Assembly: GCA_964520905.1 (NCBI GenBank)
Contig: CAZFQL010000002.1
Span: forward strand, 124,001 to 188,000
DNA from: JAGVIE01 sp964520905
Lineage (GTDB): Bacteria; Bacteroidota; Ignavibacteria; UBA10030; SZUA-254
DNA length: 64,000 nucleotides
Direction of reading: 5' to 3'
Below the pieces are notes generated by a model. The model did no database searches and was not told the origin of the DNA. It saw only the letters and a list, made by a program, of their open reading frames with translations. Positions 16,443 through 26,645 of the stretch are shown piece after piece (position 1 is the stretch's first letter; every line of letters starts with the position of its first letter). Made by a program: the position numbers and the translations under genes.

Positions 16443-18995
16443 TCAGGAATTTTCCGGCTTCGAATCATCTTCTGTTTGTTTCAACCTTAATTTTCGTCTC
16501 ATCCAGGGCATCCGTATCAGTCCGAACACGATAACAATAAACGAAACAGCGTACGCACCGTGTGAAATATCGTAACCGAGATAATATACCGACGTCGGTT
16601 TAAAGCGATACTCAACTGAATGTTTGCCCGCGGGTACAACAACAGATCGAACGACATAATTTGTTTTGTAGATTTCAGTTTCATTTCCATCCACATAAGC
16701 GCTCCAGCCCGCCGGGTAATATGCATCGCTAAGAACCAGAAGTGCCGGAGTGGAACAATACGTTTCCAGAACGATCTCTTCCGACCAGTCCTTGGTGAAA
16801 CGAACGAACGTCGAATCAGATTTCACCGGAGAGGTTGCAGGTTTCTTTTCTAATACCGCCATCGATTTGGGATTCCATGATGGAGCACTGAGAATGTTGA
16901 AAATTTCTGGCTTGGTGCTTGCGACAAAAATCGAGTCTACAAAAAAAGCGCGCGGCAAAACCCCGGGATTCAAGTATGTTATCATTTGTTTTGTTTGGTC
17001 AACATTTACTATCGGCATATCAGTGTTCGGTAGTTGACCCGGGACCACTATGTACTTCGCACCGAGCATGCTTATCATGTTCATATTGAGCGGAAGTCGG
17101 GGTGGATACAATCCAAGCGAATCTATCATTTCCTGATATATTTTTAATTTTGCAGGACTATAGCCGCCGATGGAAGATATCGCATGATACATCCATGTAT
17201 TGTCCTGAAATCCGGCGCCCTGACTTACAGGAAAAATACGGTAATTCGATGTATCCGATTTTAAGAATTTAGTCGTCTGGTCGGGCTGGAAGAAATCTGC
17301 CTTAGCTGTGTTTGGTTTGGGTTCGATGAGCTTTGTATCCAGTATAAGCAAATCAACAAGCAGCACAACGATCAAAGCTGCCGTCAGCATTGTAAAGTTT
17401 AATTTTCGTTTAAGATAAGCAAGAATCAAACCGATACTCACACCAATGATAAGAGCAAATTTTATGTAATCTTTCCAGAGTAGATCGAATCTCATTTTCT
17501 TAAGCTGGGTCAACACTTGCGGAGCTTCTGCGCCATACTGCTGTCGCAATTGCTGAAGATCATCAGGTCTCTGGAACATTGAACCAGAGAGCGACGAATA
17601 AACTGTTTCGTTCGCGATCAACCCTATCAACAATATCGCTCCAATAACTCCAAGCGAGATGAAAAGTCCTTTCCGAAGTTTTTCGATATTGAACGATTTC
17701 GAATTTGCCCCCATCTCCGAAAGAACAGTTAGCCCGATGGCGGCTAATATTCCGAAAGTAATCGGCATCAGATGAAGTATCAGAACCGGCACACGGAATT
17801 TGTTGAAGTACGGGAAATAGTTGAACATTAAATCGTAGAGTAGTCCGAAGTGCCGCCCGAAAGAAATGAAAAACATTATCATGGAAAAAATCACGAGAAA
17901 CCATGTGAGTTTATTTCTCCTGTATATCAGCGCGAATACGAGTAATAAGATCGGAACGACGCCAATATATACCGTGCTTTCCGTAAAAGGCATCCATCCC
18001 CAATAGAATGGTGATGCATAACCGAAGAAAGACGGAATAAGATAGTTCATAATCTCAAATGGATGGAACGACCAGTTCGTTGCGTAATCATAATCCAAGC
18101 CGCCTGTGCTACCGGTAGTTCCACCACCACGAATTGAATATTGAGCGTACTCTTGAGTCGGAAGATAAATATATGCTGAAATCGCCGCTCCGATTAGCAG
18201 CGCAAGCCCAACAATTACTACCGACTTAAGCGTTAAAGTTGGTTTTGATTTGATGCTTGTTATGAGTTCAAAAAGAATGTAGAAACCAATAAGCATTAAT
18301 CCATAAAAAATAACCTGAACATGCAGGGTGAAAAGCAATAACGCTGTCACGATGGAAAGTAAACCGAAATAGAGTATATTTTTCCAGTATAAAATACGCT
18401 CACTATTTAATTGATGATATAGCTGATATGTGAATAAAAATAATAACGGGATCATTGCCAGTGCCTGAAGTTTAGACCCCTGATTCGACTGAAACACTCC
18501 AATTGCATACGGGTTAAGCATCAGTGTAAGACCAGCGACAAGAGAAGCGAGATGAGAAAACTTGAATGATCGTGAAAGCATGTACATGAAAATCCCGCCC
18601 AATAAAAGATAGATGACATCTCGCACCTCAGCCCAATTGGATGCAATAAGCTGCAAAGGAAATCGCAGTATAACATATTCTACGTAATTTATTTCTTTGG
18701 GTAAAAGCAAAGTTGAATGAATCGGTATACCTGAAAAAATATACGGTATCCAGAAAACATCCGTGTGATTTTCTGTTGTTCTGATATGATCCATAGCTTT
18801 CGTCCAGGCATTAAATGCCGCGGCATCACCGCTGACAGCAAAAATCATTCCGCCGAAAAGAATGTCCCAGAACATGATGACCGTAATAAGCGCCATAACG
18901 CTGACGCAAATCCAGCCCTTCCTTGTTGATGAGAACCGGTCGAACCACGTTAATTCTGAACCGCGTTGTGTTGTAGTTTTATTTTTTGTTGTCAT
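16443..18995 (-). CDS. YfhO-family polytopic membrane protein (GT-C-like)
   Basis: 850 residues. After a short polar N-terminus come about a dozen membrane helices to roughly residue 545, then a large soluble domain, and a final helix near 810-830. The C-terminal stretch DAYYPAGWSAYVDG (about residue 765) followed by a short beta segment and KPTSVYYLGY is the YfhO hallmark. YfhO proteins are GT-C-like and are implicated in glycosylation of cell-surface polymers using polyprenyl-linked sugars. It is the last gene of the second polysaccharide cluster; a paralogue is at 33681-36080. Confidence 0.85.
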   Translation of the reverse strand: MTTKNKTTTQRGSELTWFDRFSSTRKGWICVSVMALITVIMFWDILFGGMIFAVSGDAAAFNAWTKAMDHIRTTENHTDVFWIPYIFSGIPIHSTLLLPKEINYVEYVILRFPLQLIASNWAEVRDVIYLLLGGIFMYMLSRSFKFSHLASLVAGLTLMLNPYAIGVFQSNQGSKLQALAMIPLLFLFTYQLYHQLNSERILYWKNILYFGLLSIVTALLLFTLHVQVIFYGLMLIGFYILFELITSIKSKPTLTLKSVVIVGLALLIGAAISAYIYLPTQEYAQYSIRGGGTTGSTGGLDYDYATNWSFHPFEIMNYLIPSFFGYASPFYWGWMPFTESTVYIGVVPILLLVFALIYRRNKLTWFLVIFSMIMFFISFGRHFGLLYDLMFNYFPYFNKFRVPVLILHLMPITFGILAAIGLTVLSEMGANSKSFNIEKLRKGLFISLGVIGAILLIGLIANETVYSSLSGSMFQRPDDLQQLRQQYGAEAPQVLTQLKKMRFDLLWKDYIKFALIIGVSIGLILAYLKRKLNFTMLTAALIVVLLVDLLILDTKLIEPKPNTAKADFFQPDQTTKFLKSDTSNYRIFPVSQGAGFQDNTWMYHAISSIGGYSPAKLKIYQEMIDSLGLYPPRLPLNMNMISMLGAKYIVVPGQLPNTDMPIVNVDQTKQMITYLNPGVLPRAFFVDSIFVASTKPEIFNILSAPSWNPKSMAVLEKKPATSPVKSDSTFVRFTKDWSEEIVLETYCSTPALLVLSDAYYPAGWSAYVDGNETEIYKTNYVVRSVVVPAGKHSVEYRFKPTSVYYLGYDISHGAYAVSFIVIVFGLIRMPWMRRKLRLKQTEDDSKPENS

Positions 18996-19028
18996 AGTAA
19001 TATTTTCTTAATGATGGTCAATCTATAT

Positions 19029-20165
19029 TTATTTCAATAACGGTGAGAATAATTCAACTACATTTCTTCGGAAATGGTCAAGATCAAAATCCTCGTATCG
19101 TTTTCTGGCATTTCGACGAATGTCTTCAATATCGCACCTGACGTCGATAATATCGGAAGTACGTGCGATCAGCTCATCAATACTGCTCCAAAGGAAACCG
19201 TCTACTCCGTGTGATACGCTTTCACGCTGACCGCCTTTATTGATAACCACTGGAATACACCGCGCCGACATCGATTCGATTGTCGTCATGCCGAAGTGCT
19301 CGGTATTTTCAGGATTGGTTTCTTCATCTACATTATAACCCGCTGCATGCCAGAATACAGACGCTTCATTATACAACCTTACCAGCGACTCATACGGTTC
19401 ATTGACATGAAAATAGACCGGATAATTTTTATTCTCAGTACGCAGTGATTCAAGATATCCGCTGTTTGCCGGATCTTGCGCCGCACTGCCAGCGATATGA
19501 TATTCCCAGCCGGAAAGCTCTTTTTGAGATGCCCGGCGAAATGCTTCTGTAAGAATATCGTATCGTTTATCGTTGTACAACCCGCGAAATATTCTACCGA
19601 CACTTAAGATAATATTTTTTTTAGATATTCCCAGTCTGGAATAATCCTGGATCGGCGGATACAGTACTGTGCCGTTGACGCCATAATTACGAAGCAAAAC
19701 ACCGCGGACAAATTCCGAGTATACGAGAACAAGTGAAGCTTGCCGGCGCGCAAACGAGTGCAGTTGAAGACGATATATATCCTTGCCGGCTTCTTTGAAT
19801 TCGCTATAAAGCATTTTTTTTAAGATAGTCGCAGGACTAATCTTCCCGTATGGGATTTGAAGAACTTGCACCATTTTTCGGGCAGAAGTTCTAACCGCCC
19901 GAAATGTTGAAAGATTGACAAAAACATCCGCATCCCCCGCGAGTGTATCGAGTTCCTTGGAGTTGCGAACAAGCTTATATTGCACGTTAGAGAGGTTGGC
20001 ACCCGAAAATTTTTCCAGAGCGAATTTCTGGATTTCATGGTTTTCGGACAGCATAACAACTGAAGTATCTTCTAACCCTGAGAGGACTTCGGCAAGAAGC
20101 ATCAGATATTTTTCGCCACCGCCAAAGGCATACCACGTTGGTGTGTATATGAGGAGTGTTTTCAT
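19029..20165 (-). CDS. glycosyltransferase family 4
   Basis: 378 residues. The N-terminus is YTPTWYAFGGGEKYLMLLAE, with the glycine-rich loop, and the donor motif is E289-x7-E297 (EHFGMTTIE) followed by a variant SMSARCIPVVINKGG. The pattern FHVNEPYESLVRLYNEASVFWHAAG is closest to the ALG11/mannosyltransferase-like branch of GT4. Seven nt downstream of the GT2 gene at 20173, so the two are cotranscribed. Confidence 0.83.
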   Translation of the reverse strand: MKTLLIYTPTWYAFGGGEKYLMLLAEVLSGLEDTSVVMLSENHEIQKFALEKFSGANLSNVQYKLVRNSKELDTLAGDADVFVNLSTFRAVRTSARKMVQVLQIPYGKISPATILKKMLYSEFKEAGKDIYRLQLHSFARRQASLVLVYSEFVRGVLLRNYGVNGTVLYPPIQDYSRLGISKKNIILSVGRIFRGLYNDKRYDILTEAFRRASQKELSGWEYHIAGSAAQDPANSGYLESLRTENKNYPVYFHVNEPYESLVRLYNEASVFWHAAGYNVDEETNPENTEHFGMTTIESMSARCIPVVINKGGQRESVSHGVDGFLWSSIDELIARTSDIIDVRCDIEDIRRNARKRYEDFDLDHFRRNVVELFSPLLK

Positions 20166-20172
20166 GAAAGGA

Positions 20173-21093
20173 TCAAAGTTTTAACCATCGACCTTTACCG
20201 TATTCACCGGTATAATAGCGACAGCCATCTATGATTGCAAAGATGATCGCTTTTGTCCCTGTGTAAGAATGCCACTTAATCGACATACGAACTATCTGTC
20301 TGCCATAATAAAAGAAAAGATACGGGAGATAAAGAAACCATTTTAACGGACGACTATGTTTACGGATAAAAATTATTTTATTACGCATCGTAAAATATAG
20401 AAAAAAAGGACTATCGATTTTATTCGTGACGGACACCTTATGCCAAATTTGGGCATTTGGATTATACATGTTCCGCAAACCAAGTTTACGGGCACGCATA
20501 CACCAATCCGCATCTTCATAGTAAATGAAAAGATTGTCGTCAAGTAAACCTACTCTTTCAATTACTTCACGAGTTGCAAACATCATGCAACCTGTTGCAA
20601 GTTCTGTTTCTTCAACTTTATCATATTGTCCCTGATCTTCTTCCATAATGCCGCGATGTATGCAATACCCGCTGTTGACCTTTAGAATTCCTCCGGCGTA
20701 CCAAAATGTTTTAGGTTGAGAGTAGAAATAAATTTTGCACGATTGAAACCCGATCGTATTATCTGCCTTTGCGAGTTCAATCAGCGGTTGTATGCAATCT
20801 TTATCGACAATAGTATCGTTATTCAGAAGCATAATAAAATCAGCGTCACGCTCAATGGCAATTTTTATCCCTACATTATTGCCGCCGGCGAATCCTATAT
20901 TTTCATTGGTACGGTGATATACTACATCGGGGAATTCAGCTTGCAGCCGTTCCCCGGAACCATCCGTTGAATTATTGTCGATAAGAACTATTTCGGTTGG
21001 TTTATACGAAACCTTCCGCAGGGATAGAATACACTCCCTCGTATGATCCTCTTGATTGAGATTAATTAAAACGATATAAACTTTATCAGCCAT
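20173..21093 (-). CDS. glycosyltransferase family 2 (rhamnosyltransferase-like)
   Basis: 306 residues. YIVLINLNQEDHTRECILSL, IDNNSTDGSG, the NIGFAGGNN signature and LLNNDTIVD (DxD equivalent) identify the WbbL/RfbF-like rhamnosyl/galactofuranosyltransferase branch. YYEDADWCMRARKLG supplies the catalytic-base region. The tail has one hydrophobic stretch (WFLYLPYLFFYYGRQIV), probably membrane-associating. A similar enzyme is at 28614-29450. The exact sugar is not assignable. Confidence 0.87.
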   Translation of the reverse strand: MADKVYIVLINLNQEDHTRECILSLRKVSYKPTEIVLIDNNSTDGSGERLQAEFPDVVYHRTNENIGFAGGNNVGIKIAIERDADFIMLLNNDTIVDKDCIQPLIELAKADNTIGFQSCKIYFYSQPKTFWYAGGILKVNSGYCIHRGIMEEDQGQYDKVEETELATGCMMFATREVIERVGLLDDNLFIYYEDADWCMRARKLGLRNMYNPNAQIWHKVSVTNKIDSPFFLYFTMRNKIIFIRKHSRPLKWFLYLPYLFFYYGRQIVRMSIKWHSYTGTKAIIFAIIDGCRYYTGEYGKGRWLKL

Positions 21094-21143
21094 TTACAAT
21101 ATTATATTCGATGATAGATGGACAGTCATTAATGATTTTCTGG

Positions 21144-21788
21144 TCAACAATGACGAGCTTTGAAGATATACTGGAATGCGAGATACTCTTCAAGTTTTTG
21201 AAACATAATTAAATTTAGAAATTTCATTTTTCTACTTCCGACAACTCTTGGAAGAATAGATTCGATATGGAAACCCGCACTTGTGATTAAATCTTTCATG
21301 GATCGCAATGAGAAAAAACGAAGATGGGTGCGATCAAAAGGTCCATAATCTTCATAATTCCATCCTTCGCGTATTAATTTTAGGATAACGGCATAGTGCC
21401 GCATGTTGGGAATGCTGCATATTATAACACCGTTGGGTTTAAGATAAGGTTTGAGTTTCCTCAAAACGGCAGCCGGTTCTAGCAGATGTTCCAGGATATC
21501 AGCAAATATAATGCAATCGAAAATCGCTCCCTGGAAAGGTAGGATCATCGTCTGGATATCTCCGGTAACGACTTGATCAAGATTCAACTTAGCTGCTTCC
21601 GCGGCAAGTATATCATACTCTATTCCGAACACTTTGCGCTCCGGAACATCTCGTTTTAAATTTTTTCCTAAAATTCCATGGCCACATCCAACATCAAGGA
21701 TCGAGAGCATCTGAGATTCAACCTGTGAAAATATTTCAGGCCTATCATTCTCATAATAACCAGCATCAAGTATAGTAGTGTTTATCAT
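21144..21788 (-). CDS. class I SAM-dependent methyltransferase
   Basis: 214 residues. Motif I ILDVGCGHGILGKNL is canonical; the second strand ends in the acidic GIEYD; CIIFADILEHLLEPAAVL is a Methyltransf_11/UbiG-like post-motif. Its start overlaps the stop of the upstream GT4 gene by 4 nt. Probably methylates a sugar in the growing glycan or a lipid carrier product; the substrate is unknown. Confidence 0.83.
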   Translation of the reverse strand: MINTTILDAGYYENDRPEIFSQVESQMLSILDVGCGHGILGKNLKRDVPERKVFGIEYDILAAEAAKLNLDQVVTGDIQTMILPFQGAIFDCIIFADILEHLLEPAAVLRKLKPYLKPNGVIICSIPNMRHYAVILKLIREGWNYEDYGPFDRTHLRFFSLRSMKDLITSAGFHIESILPRVVGSRKMKFLNLIMFQKLEEYLAFQYIFKARHC

Positions 21789-22933
21789 AATAATGAATCG
21801 TAATGATTCTTATATTGCAGAGCCATCTTGGCAGCATCGAAATTCATTTCCGCTCTTTCTCTTCCTCGCTCGCCCAGCTCTTTTCTTTTTTGTTCATCCT
21901 GAATAAGGTTTTCAAGTGCATTCGCCAAGGAAAGAAAATCGTTCGGCTGGACAAACACTCCTGAGTCTCCAACAACCTCGGGGATAGAACCGCTCATCGT
22001 TGATATAACAGGTTTACCGCATGCCATACTCTCAATCAAAACATAACCGAATTGCTCCTGCCAAGTCGGGATCGGCAAACTTGGTAGAACAAAAATATCG
22101 GCAAGATTGTGAATCTTCTGCATGACGTCATACGAATGACTGCCGATCAACTTCACATAATCATCCATCTGTAGATATTGTATCCAGTGCAGGATATTAT
22201 CACGCTCTCTTCCCTTGCCGGCAATCAGAAGTTTAATCTTTTTCCTTGATCCTGACCTGTTAAGTAGATGTCGAAAAGCGAATAGCAGATCGTAAATCCC
22301 TTTTTCCCGATATAAGTTAGCAACATACAAAACAATTATTTCGTCTTTACCACAACCAAAGCGATTGAGAAGCTCGGGATCTTTTGACGCTGGTGAGAAA
22401 TGTGTTGTGTCGATTCCCGACATCTGAATTTTAATTTTATATTCAGGCACACCCTCTAAAATTAACGCTTCTTTAGCGCGCTGAGAAACGGCAAGAAACA
22501 AATCAGTCTTTTCGAAGACAACCTTCTTACATCTTTCAGTCGCCGGCAAATGATGAAGGAAGGGAATATTTTCCCAAACAGTAACAACGAGTTTAAATTT
22601 TAATTGCTCTTTTACCTTCGCCGCTTGATAGGTATAATGCGATGAAGTCTCGGCGCTGTGGACGACATCGAATCCTCGCAGTGCAGCTCCCAAACCCTGC
22701 AGATCATGGAGATCGCCGAGGAAATGTATCATTGGTTTTCTCAAAAGACGCATTCGGAGAGATTGGCCGAAAGAAAATAATTTTTTTACCTTGAATGGAA
22801 TTTCACCGACGTTGAAATTATGACCGTAGCTCGCAAATCCCACAATATCATAAGTATCCATAAGCGGTGAGAAATTTTGCATCTCCCAGCTATTCAAATA
22901 GGGACCACGAACAATGGCTAAGCGTTTTTTCAT
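21785..22933 (-). CDS. glycosyltransferase family 4
   Basis: 382 residues with donor motif E293-x7-E301 (EQFGYVLIE), then SMACGKPVISTMSGSIPEVV. The N-terminal domain has FDVVHSAETSSHYTYQAAK in the acceptor region. First gene of a sub-block that ends at 16443, separated from the T9SS gene by a 160-nt spacer with a terminator hairpin. Confidence 0.87.
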   Translation of the reverse strand: MKKRLAIVRGPYLNSWEMQNFSPLMDTYDIVGFASYGHNFNVGEIPFKVKKLFSFGQSLRMRLLRKPMIHFLGDLHDLQGLGAALRGFDVVHSAETSSHYTYQAAKVKEQLKFKLVVTVWENIPFLHHLPATERCKKVVFEKTDLFLAVSQRAKEALILEGVPEYKIKIQMSGIDTTHFSPASKDPELLNRFGCGKDEIIVLYVANLYREKGIYDLLFAFRHLLNRSGSRKKIKLLIAGKGRERDNILHWIQYLQMDDYVKLIGSHSYDVMQKIHNLADIFVLPSLPIPTWQEQFGYVLIESMACGKPVISTMSGSIPEVVGDSGVFVQPNDFLSLANALENLIQDEQKRKELGERGRERAEMNFDAAKMALQYKNHYDSLL

Positions 22934-23032
22934 GAAATACTTTTTAACTACTACGTAATTGTCATTTATTTGTCTGAATCATACATCTTTTTCGCATTTC
23001 CAAAGTAAGAGAATAATACATCAGAATCAACA

Positions 23033-23065
23033 TTAAAACAAAGCCACCCTAAAATTGGGTGGCTT
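23033..23065 (-). terminator. rho-independent terminator
   Basis: Perfect 9-bp stem AAGCCACCC/GGGTGGCTT with a 7-nt loop (23041-23065), followed on the minus strand by TGTTTTAAT. It lies just downstream of the T9SS-sorted protein gene and isolates it from the following GT4 gene. Confidence 0.85.
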
Positions 23066-23094
23066 TAAGATTTATTTTAGATCTTGGGCAAAAA

Positions 23095-24396
23095 TTATTT
23101 TACTAGTGCCACCTTCTGTGTACCAATAAATTCGCCCGCTTTGATACGGCACAAATAGATGCCGCTGGCAAAATTGCCGGCATTCCACACTACTGAATAA
23201 TGCCCAGCCATTTGCTGCCCATCGACAAGAGTAGCTACCTCCTGACCTAGTGAATTGTATATTGTGATATTTACCTGGCGTTCGTGCACAAGATCGTATT
23301 CAATGATTGTTTTGGGATTGAATGGATTAGGATATATCTGGTACAATTTAAATTCTTTTGGCATCTCTTTAACTTCTTTCACTTCTAACGGTGTGTACTC
23401 CGACGTTGCATAACCGATTTGCCAATAATCGCTTGCCATCCTACCGGAGTACCACATTTTGAACTGATTATCCTCAAACAATACGCTTAACATCCCTAAT
23501 GTAGCCTCGTCCCAAGTCCCAGAACCACCTAAACTGATAATCGGGTTGTTTAAATATCGATGCCACGTTAATCCATCAGTCGAAGTAGCATATCCAATCT
23601 GGTATCCATATGCACCAGGTGCACCGAAATAAAACATATGATATGTATTCCCTATTTTAATAACTCTGGAATCTGTAACAAGGTATGATTCCCACAAATT
23701 AGATTTATCTGTAAAAAAAATCGGGTTACTTATATGCTTAACCCATGTATAACCGTCTGACGACGTAGCATAACCAATCGCAGTAGTATCATGACTGGTG
23801 CCAGAATACCACATCTGATACATACCAGCACTATCTCTAATGACGCATGGAGAATGAACAGCATCACCATCCCATCCCGTTGACAAGCCGTGCACCAGTA
23901 CCGGATTGTTTGAATATTTCGTCCAATGAATTCCGTCGGGAGATGTTGCTAAACCTATTGAAGCTTTCCATAAACTATTGAATCCCCCATAATAGAGCCG
24001 ATACCCTGTAGTATCTTTAAGAACTGTTCCACCCCAAATAAAACTTTCTTCAAAACTTCCCGTGATGCCTCTTTTTAGAACTGGATTCTTTTGATATGGG
24101 AACCAATTAATTCCATCTTCCGAAATCGCATAACCTATACTATATTGCCTGGAATAATAATTTTCGTATCCAACATACAACATTTTGTAGATTCCATTGT
24201 CATGGATTACTGCCGGCATCCAAGCTTGGCGACTATCGAAACTACCGTCTATTCCATATGCACTCACGCCATTAAATACTCCGGAAGAAAGCACAGGATT
24301 ATTGGTGTACTTTTGCCAAGTAATCTGGCTAAAGAGTTGTTCTTTCAGAAAAAGAGAACAACTTAATGAAAGAATAAAAAACAACTTAGTACGCAT
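23095..24396 (-). CDS. secreted five-bladed beta-propeller protein with type IX secretion sorting domain
   Basis: 433 residues from the ATG at 24396, chosen because GGAGG lies at the right distance and the protein then starts with a signal peptide (MRTKLFFILSLSCSLFLKEQ, cleavage near FSQ). The body has about five copies of a blade with IGYATSxDGxxWxxYxxNP, as in the GH43/GH32 five-bladed propeller superfamily. The last 80 residues form a T9SS type A sorting domain (YPNPFNPKTIIEYDL; ASGIYLCRIKAG; KVALVK). Exported through Sec, then across the outer membrane by T9SS and probably anchored. Substrate, likely a carbohydrate, unknown; catalytic acids were not located. Confidence 0.85.
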   Translation of the reverse strand: MRTKLFFILSLSCSLFLKEQLFSQITWQKYTNNPVLSSGVFNGVSAYGIDGSFDSRQAWMPAVIHDNGIYKMLYVGYENYYSRQYSIGYAISEDGINWFPYQKNPVLKRGITGSFEESFIWGGTVLKDTTGYRLYYGGFNSLWKASIGLATSPDGIHWTKYSNNPVLVHGLSTGWDGDAVHSPCVIRDSAGMYQMWYSGTSHDTTAIGYATSSDGYTWVKHISNPIFFTDKSNLWESYLVTDSRVIKIGNTYHMFYFGAPGAYGYQIGYATSTDGLTWHRYLNNPIISLGGSGTWDEATLGMLSVLFEDNQFKMWYSGRMASDYWQIGYATSEYTPLEVKEVKEMPKEFKLYQIYPNPFNPKTIIEYDLVHERQVNITIYNSLGQEVATLVDGQQMAGHYSVVWNAGNFASGIYLCRIKAGEFIGTQKVALVK

Positions 24397-24451
24397 GGCA
24401 TCCTCCATATTATTGTTGATAGAGTAAATTATTTAATAATACTACAATTAT

Positions 24452-25123
24452 TTATCTGTCAAATTTTCTGAAATGGCGTAGAAATTTAAGCAAATTATTT
24501 ATGAGGAACTTCACCGTTGTTATTTTTAGTTGTTTAATACGAGATTCTATAGATATGATGTGTGAAGGATTTGAAAATTTTACATCTGTAGATAAATCCT
24601 CTTCAATCCTAAGCGGGATAGTTTCCCTCCATTCATATTGTACATAATAATCGCTAAAATGAGAATCTATGAATTCGGCAAATAACGAATCGTTTTGATA
24701 CATCTGATGAAAATAATTTTTAAATGGAGAATCTGAAATTCGTGGACGCATAATGATAGTATCGTTTTCGATCCGAACTATCCATTTATGGAAGGGCCAG
24801 CCGAATATTTTTTCTCCTAATTCTGACGGTGTCTCAATGTAGCCTGCTTTTGCAACTCTTGTAAGTTCGGCAATAAATTGTGTTGGATTATTCATATGTT
24901 CAAGTACATGTGACGTGATTACGTAATCAAAGCTCTTGCCTTTGAAAGGCAATGCTACACCATCAGCAACAACAAATGGTCGTTTGTCTATTACAAGATT
25001 TTCTTCGCCTGCTCTCTCGTAGTTACTCTCGATATACCTATCGCAGAGAAAATTTGAACGTTTGCGCGGACGGTTGCCGCTGCCTATTTCAAGAACACGA
25101 TCTGTATGTTTAATATTGAACAT
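24452..25123 (-). CDS. SAM-dependent methyltransferase-like protein
   Basis: 223 residues. VLEIGSGNRPRKRSN is a motif I variant and ADGVALPFKGKSFDYVITSHVLEHM is the Methyltransf_11 post-motif, so this is a class I methyltransferase fold. The C-terminal third is basic with a hydrophobic segment (ITTVKFLINNLLKFLRHF). Six nt downstream of the flippase gene. Probable role in modification of glycan or lipid-linked precursor; substrate unknown. Confidence 0.78.
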   Translation of the reverse strand: MFNIKHTDRVLEIGSGNRPRKRSNFLCDRYIESNYERAGEENLVIDKRPFVVADGVALPFKGKSFDYVITSHVLEHMNNPTQFIAELTRVAKAGYIETPSELGEKIFGWPFHKWIVRIENDTIIMRPRISDSPFKNYFHQMYQNDSLFAEFIDSHFSDYYVQYEWRETIPLRIEEDLSTDVKFSNPSHIISIESRIKQLKITTVKFLINNLLKFLRHFRKFDR

Positions 25124-25129
25124 TGGAAA

Positions 25130-26530
25130 TCATCTTGAAAATATTCTGGCGAGGAATTCCTTCTCTTGGTCACCGAACCCTCGCACCACCAACATAACAA
25201 CAAAATATAACCCAACTCCTACCAAGATCACTGGGATAAGATACCAATCTTTTATGAAAAATAAAAGTGTTCCCATGATAGCTGATGCGATCAATATTTT
25301 TATATAATCGGCAAAATTCCCTAAGGTAAATCCAACTTTTATCAAGTAAAATACATAGACGATCAGTAATAAAAAATCTGTTGCCATGATAGTAAATGCC
25401 ACGCCAAGGTAACCGAATTGAGGGACCACAATTACATTCATGCCAAATGACATGATGGCAATGCTGATTGAAATCCACATACATATTTTTTGATATCCGA
25501 TGGCTAACAAAAATACATAAACTACCCAAGCCAAGTATACAAACGCTTCTCCGCAAATGATAAGCTGCAGAACCATTGAGGCACTTTCGAATGAATTCGG
25601 ATATACTAAGGAAATGATTTTAGGCGCCAGGAGAACAATCCCCACTGCTAATGGTATGGATATTTCCGCCATTACTCTTAATGAATCTTGAAGCGCTTTC
25701 AATAATTTGTGCTTAGCATTCGATGTGAACTCCGAAAATATCGGATAAACTATTTGAGAAAATGTTATTGGGATTAAAGTGAGAATCGAGATCAATTTAT
25801 ATCCTGCACTGTATATTCCAACTTCTATATCACCACGAGTGTATTTCAGAATCGTTGCACCAACGAAAGTATACATTGAAATCCCGAGTGAGCTAATTGC
25901 GATAGGTAAACTTTCTTTAAGAAATTCCTTCCAGAGAGACATATCAATTTGAAAACGAGGGAAACCAATTCGTCTAACATACACGGCGAAAAGAATTCCA
26001 AGGTTCAGCAAAGCAACTACAATACTTAGCAACAATACAGTCATCACGAACGGATATTGTGATAAGATTATAATTATGAATGCAGAAAGCAAGAGATCGT
26101 TCAGAATATTGGAGATGGAAACAACCACCATTTTGCGATGTGCCTGAAATGCACTCAGGAAAACCATCGAGAGTCCATTGATTGCGAACACTACCGTTGT
26201 CAGGAGTATTGCCCAATTTGTGGTAGCATCGAAACGTGAGATTATCCCGAATAACCCGACAAGAAGACCCGCTGCGAATACTATTATCACTTTAAGCAAT
26301 ATCGCTTTGCCGACGAATTCCCTGGTTCGACTAAGATCTCTCGCTAGATCTCTCGTGAGTAATTGAGATATCCCAAAATCGAAAAGTACCTGAAATAGAG
26401 AGCAAAAATAAAATGCAAAGTTTAATATCCCGAAACTTGCTACACCAAGATAAGTCGCGAGATAGTTGAGCCGGACCATTCCCAGCAATAAGCCGATCAC
26501 TTTCCCAAAAAACAGTGCGGCGGCATCCAA
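25130..26530 (-). CDS. wzx: Wzx-like oligosaccharide flippase (MOP superfamily)
   Basis: 466 residues with about 14 membrane helices. The N-terminal GLLLGMVRLNYLATYLGVASFG is the signature of polysaccharide-biosynthesis flippases (Polysacc_synt/RfbX). The start codon appears to be TTG at 26530: there is no ATG or GTG between it and the in-frame stop 14 codons upstream. Moves undecaprenyl-linked oligosaccharide across the inner membrane. It marks this cluster as flippase-dependent, in contrast to the Wzm/Wzt cluster at the left end. Confidence 0.87.
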   Translation of the reverse strand: MDAAALFFGKVIGLLLGMVRLNYLATYLGVASFGILNFAFYFCSLFQVLFDFGISQLLTRDLARDLSRTREFVGKAILLKVIIVFAAGLLVGLFGIISRFDATTNWAILLTTVVFAINGLSMVFLSAFQAHRKMVVVSISNILNDLLLSAFIIIILSQYPFVMTVLLLSIVVALLNLGILFAVYVRRIGFPRFQIDMSLWKEFLKESLPIAISSLGISMYTFVGATILKYTRGDIEVGIYSAGYKLISILTLIPITFSQIVYPIFSEFTSNAKHKLLKALQDSLRVMAEISIPLAVGIVLLAPKIISLVYPNSFESASMVLQLIICGEAFVYLAWVVYVFLLAIGYQKICMWISISIAIMSFGMNVIVVPQFGYLGVAFTIMATDFLLLIVYVFYLIKVGFTLGNFADYIKILIASAIMGTLLFFIKDWYLIPVILVGVGLYFVVMLVVRGFGDQEKEFLARIFSR

Positions 26531-26645
26531 TGTTATTTTTTTTGTCTGTGTAGGCAGAGCTTCTACCGAATATTATATTTTAAACTCATTGTTGTTAATA
26601 AACCGGTGCGGGTAAACTAGATAGTCACTAATTTATATTCTAATA

